This document shows, in pieces, positions 1 to 13,267 of a stretch of 64,000 nt of DNA. The first letter of the stretch is position 1. The number at the start of each line of letters is the position of its first letter. The position numbers were made by a program, and so were the translations under genes. Source of the stretch: Lepidurus packardi (Eukaryota; Arthropoda; Branchiopoda; Notostraca; Triopsidae); assembly GCA_023053545.1 (NCBI GenBank), contig JAKZAN010000087.1, forward strand, positions 61,001 to 125,000, given 5' to 3'. The notes under the pieces are model-generated. The model was not told the DNA's origin. It was given only the letters and a program-made list of their open reading frames with translations, and made no database searches.

Positions 1-3000
1 CAATGATCTCGGGAGGAACTGGATTGGAATTGGCCAAGAGTGAGTCCATGAGTTTTTATCTGAGCTCTCTTCGATCCAAGTAGTAGGCTGAGGTCTCCTG
101 CAAAGATGTGACGTTTTTCTTCTTTTGGGGTTTCCACTATTAATTATCGAAATCGAAAAAATCAAGAAAGTAGGATACCTCTTCATTGGCTACTAACTTG
201 ACTGCCATGCCACTCTTGTAAATCCATGAAGAAAGCATCTTCTTGTATTTGTTGTTGTCCCGCTCCAAGGCTTGCAGCAATTCCTTGCGGTAGTGACTAT
301 GTTTATTCGCAAACTATGATCGAATTGATGTTTATAATGCGAAAGCTGATGGTATGGGGTGTTACTTTGAACGTGTAGTTAATGAGGATATCGAAAGGCA
401 GATAGATATTCACATGTGCCTCCATGAGAGAGAGATGTTTGCTCACGATCAGTTCAGCCTAATATTGGAATTCAGAGTTTTGTTGTTAAATGAGTGTTTC
501 TTACCCTAAATGCCGCCAAGTCGTCTTCTTTTGTCAGAAGTTCTCGGAAGAGGTATATATAGCTCTTGACATCCTTGTCTTATCCGTTGAGCATTTTCTC
601 GTAGGCCTTTTCGACCAGCTGACTGGTTGCTTCTTTGCTCGTGTTGTCTATGCCACCGACTGCCCTGATAGCCATGATTTTCCTGGTATGCCGGGTGTTA
701 GTCTTGGTCAGAATCAGTTACATATCGTTTGGCGCTAGATCGAACTGCTCTAAAGACCCTGCAAGACTAATACTGCAGAATTCTCTTTCCCGCTCCTTAT
801 CCGGCTGTTCCTGTCCGAATTCAGAAACTGTTTTTTCGTACTCCACGGCTTCAAACTTATTCACGTCAGAAGTCAGATACCCTATCACTCTCTGCGGATA
901 TTGCAGCTATAGCAAAAGTTCTTTGAAGACCTTATAGCGGCTCACTTCATGTAGGAGCTTTGCATAAGGAGTCATTCCTCTCCTCTCAATGTGAGCAACT
1001 AGACACCTGACTGTGTTAGTTCTCACCTTGGCGCCGAGCAGCGTAAGAGCTGTTTTTAGTAGACCAGTGAATATATATCGCAAGAGCCTGGGAGCATCAA
1101 GTAAGAATTCCTTAATAAATGCAGAATTGACTTGGTCTACATACCAAGTGGCAAGTGCGATGTTCGAACTTAGTGCTGTTTCCAACCTTTTTACAAACAC
1201 ACATATGCTGGAATCCTTTGTTCTGCTTCTCATCAGGACCGTATGGAAATAGATGAGAGTCATTTTACCGGCTTCCAAGTTCTGGAGATCGAGGTTTTTT
1301 ATGAGATCCGTGAACCAGGGGTCGAACATAATGTTGGAAAACTAGAAGTTGTTGTTGTCTTTGAGCGCCAGTTCCTTGATATTGGAATCGTTTCCCGTGA
1401 TGCTATCGATTTTGATCATGGCCTATTTGGGCTTTCGACTTTCAGGGTCATAGTATTTCTCTCGCTCGTAGAACAGCAAATAGGCATTCTTACACTTTTA
1501 GGATCGGACGGTGTCGTACTCGGTTGAGAATGACTAGGAGCCACCGAACGTCTCTTCGGGCAGGTCTCGGGGGTCGAAAGAGGTGATGTTTTAGTCATTG
1601 AACTCGAACCACTGATCTTTTTCGGAGTTAATGTACGAATAGTAATGTCCTGCTTCTGAGGTGCCGAAGTGAACGACCACTCCTCGCAGCCTGTACTTAT
1701 AGTAATGCGGATCATCCGCGACTATCGATGTTTCTTGGGTTTGTTATTCTTGCTGCTTCAGATACTCTGCTGTATATTTGAATAGATCTAGGTTCTGCGG
1801 GAAAGAACAGTAGTCGTTGACCTTGATCTTCTTCATGGTGTCGTAGTTGAACTCGAACCTTTTAAGCACAACCACCAGCATGTTGGGTAGCTGTTTCAAG
1901 CACAGTCTCTTCAGAGTCCTCACTTTCTTGTCACATGTCTAACAGTAGTAAGCATTCTCTCCATCCAATATTTATCCCTCGATGAAACTCTTCAGTGCTT
2001 CTTCGAGAGATGGTTTGTTCTTGATGTTGACTCTCAGACTTAAGAAGCGTTCTTCGCGTTCACTATGGTGAGGACACCCTTTGCACACTAACTGGTTTGA
2101 CAAGGTTCCTCGGAAGATGTCTTCCACAATCTGGGTAGCGTTGGAGAACTTTAAGAAATTCTAAACTTTCTACATGAAGGCATTGAAGAATTCGTCTACA
2201 TCACTTTGCACTCCCACATCTATGGGTTTGCCTTCATAGTCTCTAAACGCTTCGCAGAATTGTTTAGGGTTGTAGCTCCCCTTGCGGCTGTGTTTTAAGA
2301 AGCTGAAAATCTTCTGCACCTGATAGATTTCATTTTGACCGGCGTCCTCCACGTATTTACTGCTATCCAGTTTAAGCAGGGCATCTCTGAAGGGCTAAAT
2401 ACAGTAGAACTGTTGCAGCAAGCAGTTAATGTAGCACGTGGCTCTGAGGTTTTTGAGTCCACAAAAAGCCTTTCTGTCCTGCTTTTCAACTTCGAACATC
2501 CATTGGTGAATACCAGGACGGCGCCACTCGGCATTCTGGAGCCTGGGCAGGAGGTAGGATGCCAAATATGATACTGTATCCGGGTTATGTTTGAAGATAT
2601 TCTCCAAAAGGTGGAACGTTTCCGACACATTTTTTGGAGACTTGACCCGGCTGATCGCTGACTCCGAAGCGTTGAAAAGGTACTCTCGGATTATTCTCTG
2701 AATAAACTAGTTTTCGGGAGGCAGACTGCTCAAAATCAAAGGCTTTATTTTCAGAGCTCCAAACAAGAGGCTGTTAAAGTCGTGCTCGTTCTTTTCGAAG
2801 ATCAATTCGTTGTCGAAGACAGCCTGCAGATAGGTCACAGCCCGCTCAATATAGTCCGGGTGCATTAGGAGGAGCTCATTCGTGGCTACAGAGCTCAGGA
2901 AGTTAAAGTAGTATTCACAAGTTCTATGCTTGGATAGCTCACCAGCATCCAAAAGCTCGAAGACAATTTTCAGGATCGCTTCTTTATGCGCAGTGGTTCC

Positions 3001-6000
3001 ATAGAGTTCTAAAAGTTCGTGCATAAAAGTAATGAAGCTATCATTTTGGGACTCAGAGGCATCAGAGGCGAATAACCCTTTCGTGATGATGTGCTTTAGC
3101 AAGGCAATATCAGAAAGGATCTGGTTCGGTATGGCTGAGTTTGCAATTGCCAGCTCTATGACCAGCTGAATAGTTACGGTAATCAGAGCGAGGTCTGTCT
3201 CCTGCTGAGAAATGAATGACTTCAGGCTCTTTGTTAGTTCCATATGATTGAGTCCTGCAAGGATCTCTTCCTCCTTGACTCCTTCTCCGACCTTGCAGCA
3301 CTTGACTAAAAAAGTAAGGATAGTCACCAGGCATTTCTCAATGTTGGCTCTGTCTTTGGACTTCGTTTAATTAATATTAATAGCTTGTATTTTATTGACA
3401 AGACTTTACACGCCGCCTACCTTTTTGAAGTCGCGAACCCATTTGGCACTCTTCACTAGCTAGTTCAGAAGAGTGAGTTTGTAGTTTAGCCTCCTGTAGT
3501 TAGTTTAGCCGAAGAACTGCTTCCACTTTGCAGGGTTGTAAGCCTCTCCTAGATTGTTCAAACTGTCATATACGAGGTTGTTTCGAGGCAGAAGAGTAAG
3601 GATGTTCCAGATCTCATTTTAGTTTATAGATGGCACTGCCAGAAGGTCAGTCAGAGCATTGAACAGCTCAGATTTTGAAGAGAGTTCAGTCTTGAACTCC
3701 TGCAGAGCAGAGAGGTGAGGATGAGGCGTCTTACTCAGAATCACTTTTATCAAAGGACCTTATCGAGGTACCTCGATAGCATTAATGGAGAAGTCTTCTT
3801 CCTAGGCGTAGGTGATATCCTTTTTATTGGCCATGACGACCATGACAAATTTGTGGTGGGCAAGCCCAAGTTGTTCTGCGATGGCCAGTCTTAGTTTAAA
3901 TATGGAACTGTTCCTAGGTAGTTTTAGCTTATATGTCATCATATCGTAGGAGTACTCTATTTCGGAGACGCCAATATGAGACACATTTTCACGAATCATC
4001 TTGCCCTCCAGCTACTGGAGAAAGGTGTATAGAAGAGGCAACACAGTAGAATGATTACTGGGAAGTAGAGGCATCATCTTATCTAAGAATGAATTCCAAA
4101 GCTTGAGCCTGCGCGATGACTAGCTACAATCTTTGATCCGTATGTACAGCTCGACGAACCTTTTGCGTGCTTTTTAAAGCACAGCCTCTTGGCTCTTGCC
4201 TTTGAGAAGGAGTTGTTCATAAAACTCAGGATATAAGAGTTTGAGGGACATCAGTCTGATAATGCTTTTGTCGTTATATTCGAGGGTCTTTTGGTTGTTA
4301 TTGATCGTCAGGAACAGTTCGTCGACAGTGTCGTAGACACTGAGAGGTATGTTAAAATCATTCATGACTTGGCTGTTCAGGAAGATCTGGCTGAATAGCT
4401 CAATGATCAACTCATCGCTGATGCGTTTATTTATCTTCTTTTTAGCCTATTTGTCGTCTGGGTTTTTAGACTTTCGCAGGAAACTCAATAAAGGAGTCAT
4501 GCTATTGTGTCCATCCACTCTCCAGAGGGCTTTGATGTTGTCAAGCTTTAAACCAGTCTTCAGATCGGCATTATACTCCTACAAGAACTAGAAAAAGTAC
4601 TCCAGGGATTGCTGGTAGGAAATCTTTATGCATTCCGACTTCTGCAGGCCTTTTGAGGCCAACTCGATCAACTGGTATTTCTTATCCAGCTTTTGAACGA
4701 CATCGCTGCGGCCCTCGCTCAGAAGAATTGATCCATACTGCGAATAGGCTGGCAGGATGTTCAGAATTAGCTTCATCGCTTGTCCAAAACTCTTCTTCTT
4801 TTTGATCGTCTCGATACATTCAACGAGGTAGGTCTCCCTCAGACTCTTGAAAGCATCTTGGGCCAATATTGACTTCAGAGCATCTAATGCGTTTGGAATA
4901 AGCTTGGCTTCAAGTTTTCCACTATCTTGCATCTCTTGCCACAGCGTATTAACTGCATAGTAGTCGTATTTGGGACTAGATCTTCGCTTTTTCATCAGAC
5001 CGAAGAAAGAACTCTGTTTACACAAATTTTAAATGGCCCGTATAGTAAAGTCTTTCATGAAGACAAGAAGCATCTAGTTGGGCTTAGGCTTGAGGCTCTC
5101 GGCAAAAATAGTGTCAAGAATCTCGACGGGCGCAGACTCCGCGAGTTCAGCGAGGAAATTATAGATTTGAATGACTTCAGACTCGTGGCGACTCTCGGCT
5201 AATCTAATGTAAAAAGACCAGAAGGCAAAGCCATCAACAAATATTTGGAGGAGATTAGTTACTTATAAATCTGGATTATGTGGGTATTGTTCATCATCTT
5301 CTTCTCCAACATGAACTTAGCCACAGCCGCTGACCGCTTCAGGATTTCGCAGTTGAACGAGTTGTTGTCAATTAGGCTGTCGATAAACCCTGACTCTTTC
5401 AGGAGCTGTGCCACCTTCTACTCGCCCAGGAACTTGAACGGGTTATTAGGGCCCCTCGATTTTATCCTCTAGAGATAGCCTTTGAACTCATTGATGCCTT
5501 TGAGTCTGGAATCGAAAGAAGGACCCGCGAGAGTGAGGTTAATGCAGTATTCGAGCACAGCAACCTCAAGTTCTGTTGAAGAGTAGAGTTCGAGTAGAAC
5601 TGGTATGAGCTTATAAATCTCCACATAGTCTTTGAGGTCTAGAGAAATGACATTAAGTTTGATTTTCCAGGAATGTAGGATGAGGAGGCAACTCTTTCTG
5701 ATGGATGCGGGGAACGACTTACCGTTGTGTTTGAAGAGGTATATTTTTTTAATAGCTTCCAAGCCAAGAGACTTGACGAAAAGTGCGCTTAGGTTGTCAA
5801 GGTGGGCGCCTCCGTTATTGTTAAAAGGAATGGTTTTGTTTGCCTCATAAAATCTGTTGCGACTCTATCCTTTAAGAACGAACACAACAAGAAGGTTGTA
5901 TAATACTTATTGCAAACTGTAAATGTATGCAATGTTATTGTCGTTCAGGTAAGTCATTGAGGTACTCGACATCACCTCTTAGAAATCGAAGTCCTTCCTG

Positions 6001-6611
6001 CTCACTAGCTTCAGGATGGAGTTGCTAAAGTTGACTGCGAACTCGATGAAGCTACGCAGGAAGGTCATGATGTCGAACAGTTCAGAGTGAGTGAATTGGC
6101 AAGGAAATGTCATTATGCTGTCGACTAAGACGAAAAGCTCACCCCGCAAATATTGAGTAATTTGGTATGGCTATTAAACAGACAGCTGCACATAGGATTC
6201 CATTTTGTTGCGAATCTGAGGCAAGAGAATGTGAAGAAGGTTGTTATGGGATGTTTGGGTGTTGTTACTTCTGCGAGGAATGGTATTTTGAGGTTAAAAT
6301 CTCGTACGCTCCGGGCTTGCGGCCCAGTGTATGCTTAAGAGTACTTGCGGAAGGGTGCGAGACGAGAAGAGGAGACGAATAGTTGCTGTTGGCATGGAAT
6401 GCATAGGTTTGTAAAGTTGTTTATGGTAAGTTGTTACTTCATCGTGTTTGGACTCCCATGCATCGAACCGGACGGTAAGGAACTTTTAGTCTCTTTCGAT
6501 GATCTTACCAAGTCTCCATTGATTGTCAGGGTCTTTGATATCGACGTACATACCCTTTTCCAGATAGTCTAGGAGGGCGAATGGCTTTTTTTTAGGGGCG
6601 GTAGGGTTCAT
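1..6611 (-). CDS. USP9X/USP34-type ubiquitin C-terminal hydrolase, C-terminus beyond window
   Basis: Giant deubiquitinase; about 2,150 codons are visible and no TGA occurs before base 1, so the C-terminus is missing. The frame stays open through many TAA/TAG codons. The catalytic Cys box (GLKNLRATCYIN) lies near 2450-2490 and the His box (GVVVHFGTSEAGHYYSYI) near 1640-1690, followed by the family motif AYLLFYER. A long helical N-terminal region precedes the catalytic core, as in USP9X, USP24 and USP34. At least three introns are inferred: near 3370-3430, near 440-490 (GTAAGA donor) and one of about 51 nt near 310-370. The start ATG at 6609-6611 is the first in frame with the conserved body; the frame is open further upstream to about 6860 without another ATG. 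Oddity: the usual NLGATCY is NLRATCY here. It would remove ubiquitin from protein substrates; the exact orthologue is uncertain. Confidence 0.88.
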
Positions 6612-6892
6612 CGGAGAGTATTAAGAAGTAAGTGGGATAATGTAATGATTATGTGAAGGTAAAGAGGGGAACAGGAGGGTAGGTTCCTAAATAGCAGGTG
6701 ATTAACTTTAGTTAGATTTTAAAAGGGTTCCCAACACTTAATACCCAGCTTCAGTCATTTTAAATTTGTCATTTTGATCAAGTATGATAGCCTCGCCAGC
6801 CTCTATACCTTGAGAGATAAATAACTTCAAAGCTTTAGACACGCATCCGTCATAATCTACACAAAGTATCAATCACTTACCACTCGCGTCTA

Positions 6893-7792
6893 TCACAAAG
6901 CCACCCTTTCCAAGTGTCGAGACAAATCGCCAGGCAGGATGATTTGCGATCGGCATACCACGCAGATTACAGGCACTTTACACAATACTGCATGGCACAC
7001 AGAACAAACGAAAACTTCAAGACGCTCCTATACATGACAGAAGCACAGTACTGGCTGTTCTTTAGTCTCTTTCCTAAAAAAACTGATACGAAACAGTCTG
7101 GCCTCGACTTTGTTGGGGTTAAAAGGTGGCGAGTGGGCTAGCTTCGACAGGACGTTGAAGTAGTGCTTAGGGTCTGTGACTGACTTACACTTCCCGCCAC
7201 TTGACTCTGCCAACTTTTTGAAAACGTAAGTCACTCCTGTCAAGCTTACTACATTTACTAAAATTTCAGCCTTCACAACATCCTCAATTGAGTTAAAGAT
7301 ATCCTAAGTGTCATTGGTGGAGGGTGAGGACTGGATCATCAGGATTTATTTGGAAGCATGCAGAGGCACATCTTCGAACATTCTGATAGAAGTTCTGATA
7401 CAGCTTTAGAGCGACAGTCTAGCCAGAGGGGGGAGCACTTTAACTGTCTAGAGCGTATTGAGCACCTGCGACATGTTGATAGTAGGACTGAGCAGGGGTT
7501 TACAGACTTGATCCTCGAGGACAGCGATACCCATGTAGGTGATTGGATTAATATCGAAAGCCTTATTAATGAAGGCGGTGAGATACTCAAGGGTGAGTGC
7601 TATCCTGGAAGGTTTAAAGTCTTTGAAGTCCATGAAGCGGGTGTTATCGATGATGATGATTATGGCGCGGACGAGATGACTATTAGTGGGAGTTTGTCTG
7701 TTGAAGGACTCTTGTTCCTAATTTGCCAATACGAAGAGTTCGCGTTCTTTTTCGAGCTTCCTCTCGAGCTCTTTCTCCATACGGGTAGCCAT
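6893..7792 (-). CDS. SSL1: TFIIH core subunit SSL1/p44 (GTF2H2)
   Basis: Single uninterrupted frame of 299 residues with TAR read as Gln. The N-terminal von Willebrand A-like domain carries the SSL1 signatures IIIIIDNTRFMDFKDFKPSR and FDINPITYMGIAVL. The C-terminus has a Cys-rich zinc module (CFC, CSVC, CVVC spacing) ending SRHLERVAL. SSL1 activates the XPD helicase in transcription initiation and nucleotide excision repair. The protein is about 100 residues shorter than human p44 because the second C-terminal zinc finger is absent before the TGA at 6893-6895. Another frame stays open on the same strand into the USP gene 5' region, so an alternative last exon is possible. It sits 280 bases upstream of the USP gene on the same strand. 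Confidence 0.83.
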
Positions 7793-7956
7793 GTCGAGAG
7801 GTTTGCGATTGTTTCAGCTGAGTGCGATGGTGTTATGTGGGTTATTACGATAAGAGTGTTTTCAATGTGAGAATATTGGGTAATGGGAAGGGGAAAGCAA
7901 AATAATTAAGACAATATTACCAAAACATACAATAAATTATTTGGGCATTGTTCGGT

Positions 7957-10900
7957 TCACTTTCTCTTGAGGGTCCGTTGTTTCTCAGGCGCAGACACGA
8001 TTTTCTACATCGTTATCAGGCCCTTGCTCTTCCGTATCTTGTCGATCAGCAGCTTCGCCTGGTTCGGGATCACGTTTTCGATGCCGTTTTATTATATTTC
8101 CTGAGAATGTAAATGATATACAGAAATAGCATTACCTATTTGGTCAGCGGGGTGTAGAACGGGTCCATATCGTACACCTTCCACGTGTCGAAGTGCAATT
8201 GGGCATTCACGCGACCTTGGGTCCTCGTCAGCATCTAGCTGCAGAACCCGAAAGACTCAATCACCGGCAGTTGGGCTTTGATCAGGAACAAATTCGAACA
8301 CTCGTGCAGATCCTCGGCTAAAATCTTGGACCTCCTCTTGGCCAAAGAACTATGCACGTTTCCATAATATTCTTCATGGGTCTGAAGGTTACACTCGTAG
8401 ACAGGCTCCACCAAGCGAGGAGAACCTCCGAGGAAACTTTGAAGACAGGCATCCTTCACGGAGGACATCATCTGCCCAGTAATGGGTCCGAAGGTGTGTA
8501 GATGGTGTGGTATATCCTCCTTTTTGCTGCCTTTTGATTTGACTGATTTGACTGATTGGATTGATTGTTTTTCTTCGTGTGCTTCGCTCCCCTCCTTGAT
8601 TTCAGTTACTTCTTCTTCAGGTTATTTTTCCAGTTTCTAGGCTGTTGCTACTTTGTTCGATTATAGCTTTTCTTCCTTCGTAAAGTGTTGGACTGCCTAT
8701 TTCGTGGTCTATTTAGGAACATATCTGATGTCCTCGATAACGAAGCACACTCCCATGAGAGGTTCGCAGCAGAGAGGTCCTGCCTGGATAGCCAGATCGA
8801 ATCCCAAAACTAGGGAATTCAGGATCTCCTTCTCTATGACGTTGTACTCCTTCTTGATGATCTCCAGATCAGGGAAGGACAAAATTGGTTGGTCCGAAGA
8901 ATCAGTGTCCTTGGGAATGCTGCTTCTATTGAAAATGCTGAATTAGGACCTTAATCCTTTTATCACTAGCATATTGGTTCCGTTCAGCGATGGCCCAAAA
9001 CAGTAAAGCTTCTCCTTTATCAAAGTGTGAAGCCCTTTATCTGTTTTCTATTCGATCATGAGCTGGTCTAACTCCTGCAAAAACAAAGCCTCTGCCTCCT
9101 TGAACTCTTGCTCCTGTTCCTCTTTGCCTGCTTGACTATCAACCAGACATTTGTCTCTAAAGAGTTGCTTCATCCTGGCTGACTGTTTCTCGAGAAACTC
9201 AGCGATTTCAAAAGGAAAACCTAAGGCTTTGACCCTGATCTGTACAACCTGATCGGGGGTGATGACCACTGCAAAATTAGTCTTTTATGAGAGGTTGAGG
9301 AAGTTCTCCTTGCTCATCATCTTGCCTCTATTCTTATGATCAACCTTCTTGATTTCCTTCTCTTTCTTATAGATCTGCTTTTCTTTTTCCACAAACTCCT
9401 ACTCTTTGGTCTTGAGGAAATACCTGGTATCTGTGACTGTAAAGTCGTCTGCATCGTATTTCTCGACGCCAACGTCCCAGTCTTCAATGGCCTTAAGCTT
9501 TGACTTCTATTCCTCGTCTAATTCTGCATTTTCAAGTGCTTCTTTCTTAAGTCTCTCCTTGAGTTCTTTCTTCATTTGTTCCTTCTTCTTGTTCAGGATC
9601 TCTTGGATGATCTTTTCATTGTTGTTCTCATTGAAATTCCGCCACATAATGGTCTCTCTGAAGTTGACGATGGGGTCGGAGAATTTGACTGGTACCAGAG
9701 CGAAAATCTTCTACAGCTCTGAAACACACCTTTCTAGATGCACCTCTCCGCATGTGCTCAGAATGATATCTCCTGTCTTTTAGATATAGACTTCGACTGA
9801 GGGATCTGATTTGTTGAGTTTCTTGAGTCCATCGATCAGCTTCTGACTGTTCTATAAGTTCGGAGTAGTCACTGAAACCTTCAGAATAGATTTCGAAGTC
9901 GAAGAGATCGGGCTCATCGAGTAACACTTATCAGTGTTGGAGAGAGTGCCTGATTTATACATGATATCTTCAAGGTTAGCAATACCCAGAATATTGCCGG
10001 CAGGTACCTCCTCGACTCCTTCGGGGTACTGACTCATCATCAGATATAGATTCTAGACCTTAGTCTTTTGGAGTTCATGGGTTCCATTAGTTGTCTTAGG
10101 TCCAATTACGAATACCTCTTGTCCTCTTTTCAGAACACCCGAGAATATTCTGGCAAAACCTATAGGTCGAGTTTTGAGCTCCGGTTTAAAGTATTCATTA
10201 AGTCCCCGCTCATTGAAGTTACCCTTGGGCACTGAGACCATCTTGGATACGAAAGCCACCAGCGGAGCATCGGGTGAATTGTCACAGTTCTACACAGCCC
10301 TACGAACAGCTAGTGTTTCAGGAGAAGTGAAGTTGTACAGGATAGGAACTCTGAACCTCTGAGCTTTTCTTGGGTTTGGCAGAGTCTCGACGACTGTCCT
10401 GAAGACCACTTTGTCCAGTGGCAGCCAGGCGTTCAGGATTTCCTTGATGAGAGTATAGTCAAAGTTCTTTCGAATTTTCTCGGGGATGTTCAGACCCAAG
10501 AACTCAATTATTTTGTTGATTCTAGCTTCGTTCTTGTCGAAGACCTTCTCGTATACTTCCCACACAGTATTGAGCATGAAGTCGACGCACAGCGGCCGAT
10601 GGTTATCGTTCTTTGGCTCTGTCTTGACGGCCTTTTCGGTAGGATAGTAGTAGTACTCTCCCCACATGTACTTTTCTGCAGCTGTCAGATCGAGATTGAG
10701 TTTTTTGGCAACGAGGGGTGCGAAGTCTTTGACGGTAAAGGCCCAATTGTCAATGGCACTGCAGAAGACGATGTTATTCTTCTCGGAGGAGAAGTAGTAC
10801 TGGCTCTACATTTCATCGAGACATTATTATTTAAAGTTGGCTTCGTCGAACTCGCGGGACCCTTTGTGCTGGGGTTTGATCTCGTCGCCCAGCTTCATGT

Positions 10901-11448
10901 TAATGAACGAACCCAGGATAGCATTCACTTGTTCGATGATCTGAGCTCAGATATCGGTAAGCCTCCAAAGGCGAAAGTTTCTTCTCTCGAATAAGTTTGT
11001 CCACTTTGTTCAACACCAGTATACTCGACACCTTTTCCTCAAATGTCTGCAGCAGCACTCGGTACGTCTGGCTCGAGACTCCTTCCAGCACATCCACGAC
11101 AACCAAAGCGCCGTCCGTCAGCCGCAAAGCAGTCGACACCTCGAATCCGAATTCCACATGTCCGGGGGAGTCGATCAGATTGATAAGATACTCTTCATTT
11201 TTGTATTTGTGGAGGAGGGAGATGGAGCTGGACTTCATGGTTATGCCGCGATCTTGTTCTTCGACAGTGTCGTCGAGGTACTTGAGCTGTCCGGCCATTT
11301 TTTTGGAGATGATGCCATTTGCGGAGATGAGGCAGTCAGCGAGAGTAGTTTTGCCGTGGTCAACGTGGGCGACTATAGAGATGTTCCTGATGGCAGCGGG
11401 ATTCTTCTGGAGTCTGATGATCCTTTCGGTCTTGGTCTATTTGATCAT
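7957..11448 (-). CDS. EFL1: Elongation factor-like GTPase EFL1/Ria1
   Basis: About 1,150 codons. EFL1 is the EF-2-like GTPase that works with SBDS to release eIF6 from pre-60S ribosomal subunits in the cytoplasm. G1 is AHVDHGKTT (residues 27-35), the switch region has [10 protein letters not shown]3 is DSPGHVEF and G4 is NKVD. The C-terminus ends in EKQRTLKRK, matching the EFL1 (not EF-2) tail pattern EKQRTL. EF-2's diphthamide loop is not expected in this family. A 35-nt GT-AG intron is inferred near 8103-8137 just before the last exon (PLTK then NIIKNGIENV). The start ATG at 11446-11448 is 26 codons before the P-loop, normal for the family. Confidence 0.9.
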
Positions 11449-11824
11449 GTTGTTGGGATAGTGAGATTGTTTGAGTAAAGCATTATAAAGGGAGAAGGCT
11501 CTGATTTTGGGTAAATTGAGGGATGGGTCAATAAAAGATAATCTCAGCGAATTCTCGAATAAGAATGTGCATTGGGGAGTCGGAATACATCATACCCTCG
11601 AGATAATACGGCTAGCGAAAATACTATGCCGGGAGTACAATGCATTCCCAGAATATTCCATACATAGAAACCCAACACACATTCCATCCTTGCCTTCATA
11701 ACCCTTCTCCACTCTCCATCCAACTTCTTCCTTCCACCCATATTTTACCCACTACTTATAAACTCAACCACCCAACTCCCGCCCCCTAGCCCACTAATAA
11801 AATTAATAAACCATACTACTATCA
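11449..11824. other. Intergenic region between divergent EFL1 and MORN genes
   Basis: Head-to-head intergenic stretch of about 375 bases that must hold both promoters. It is AT-rich near the plus-strand gene, with a run of AATAAA-like tracts just before 11825. Short frames on both strands have no recognisable protein features. I see no RNA gene. Confidence 0.4.
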
Positions 11825-12879
11825 ATGGGCAACACTCTTTGCTGCGACTATAGGAACCCCTCTCCCAACATTGATGATTACGAACAAATCCTCGTCCACA
11901 GTGGGACCCCCTCTCTGAAACCCACAACTCCGTCCACTCCTCTCAACCCTGAAACACTTTAGCAAACAAAGATATCGACCAACATCGTACAGGCAACCCC
12001 TTAAAAAGAGTATCTTGAATAAGAGCCCTAACTTCCGGAAAGGGTGAGATCGACGCTTGCCTCATTAGGTAACCACACTGAAAAATAGCGGAAGCATAGG
12101 ACCATTATTTAAGGATGACCAACAGCTTTCATTCTCTTCGAAACCAGTACGCATTCGCGGGAAAGGGGTGTACCACGGTGACTTCAATAACAAAAATCAA
12201 AATGGCAGAGGCAGGCTGTTTTTCGACTCTGGAGCATATTATGAGGGAGACTTTCTCAGTGGCAAGGCGCACGGTTACGGCAGATACATCTACCCGGATG
12301 GTTCCTATTATCAGGGCAACTTAGTCCACAACCTCGCAGAAGGCCAAGGCAAGTTCGTCACTGTCGAAGGCTACTCGTACCAAGGAACATGGAAGCATGA
12401 CCTTCCTGATGGGGAGGGCGAGTAGCATCAAGCAAATGGAAACCACTATGTGGGGCAGATGACACTGGGCAAGAAATACGGTTACGGAGTCTATACATGG
12501 CCTGATGGTACGAGGTACGAAGGAGATTTCTTCGATAACAAGTTCAACGGTAACAAGCCATTAAAACATTCGTCAACTGCATTTTGGCTAAGTAGGACAA
12601 GGAAAGATCGAATACACGGACAAGAGGAGGTACGGAGGGGAATGGCAACTGGGAGAAATGCATGGGAAGGGAGTGTATGTGTGGGGAGACGGACAGCGGT
12701 ACGAAGGAGAGTATAGGCACGGGCTGAAGGAGGGCAGGGGCAAGTTTACATGGGGCAACGGCAAAGTATACGTGGGAGAGTGGAAGGGGGGCAGGCAGCA
12801 TGGGAGGGGGGAGTGTCTGATCGCAGGAGTGTCGAACCCAGGCATTTGGGAAAATGGGGTTAAACTCTAAAGTTTGTGA
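11825..12879 (+). CDS. MORN-repeat protein with N-terminal lipid-anchor motif
   Basis: Protein of about 330 residues built from at least seven MORN repeats (YHGDFNNKNQNGRG, YEGDFLSGKAHGYG, YQGNLVHNLAEGQG and so on) after a hydrophilic N-terminus of about 90 residues. It begins MGNTLCC, so Gly2 is a plausible N-myristoylation site and the adjacent Cys pair a palmitoylation site. MORN repeats bind or scaffold membranes and cytoskeleton in protists. Two introns are inferred: a short one near 12045-12070 (GTGAGA donor) and one of about 44 nt near 12551-12594, both restoring repeat register. Several TAA/TAG Gln codons occur in the N-terminal part. The end is TGA at 12877-12879. Exact function is unknown; cortical or ciliary scaffolding is the usual inference. 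Confidence 0.75.
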
Positions 12880-13267
12880 GGCAAACACACTGTTGGCCCA
12901 GACTCTCAGTCGATTATATTTGTGTATATTATGAAATAGATTTTCCCATATTTTGTTTTTTACTGTTTTGGTCTCGGCTAATGTCTAACTCTGAAAACCC
13001 TAGTCCTATGATGCTAGACACACCATCCCGAGTCTTGTTCTACAAGTTGTGAAGATGATTGGATTGGATAGGCTCCCATTTCGCGAACCCGACCTCAGAT
13101 GCAGTGCTGAATGCGGCATATGCTCCCTGCCCTAGGCTAGCTTAGTGTTGTGGAGAATCAACATTCCATCTTAGTTATTAATTACTGGGTCCAACTGAGC
13201 AGTCACCAAACTAGCAGCTAGGTACCATAATTATAATCCAAATAATATAGTCTCGAGAAGCACAAGC
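12880..13267. other. Intergenic region, nothing recognised
   Basis: About 390 bases between the MORN gene and the small TIM gene, both on the plus strand. No coherent protein in any frame and no tRNA-like A/B box pair was seen. The last 80 bases are AT-rich and probably carry the promoter of the TIM gene. Confidence 0.4.
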
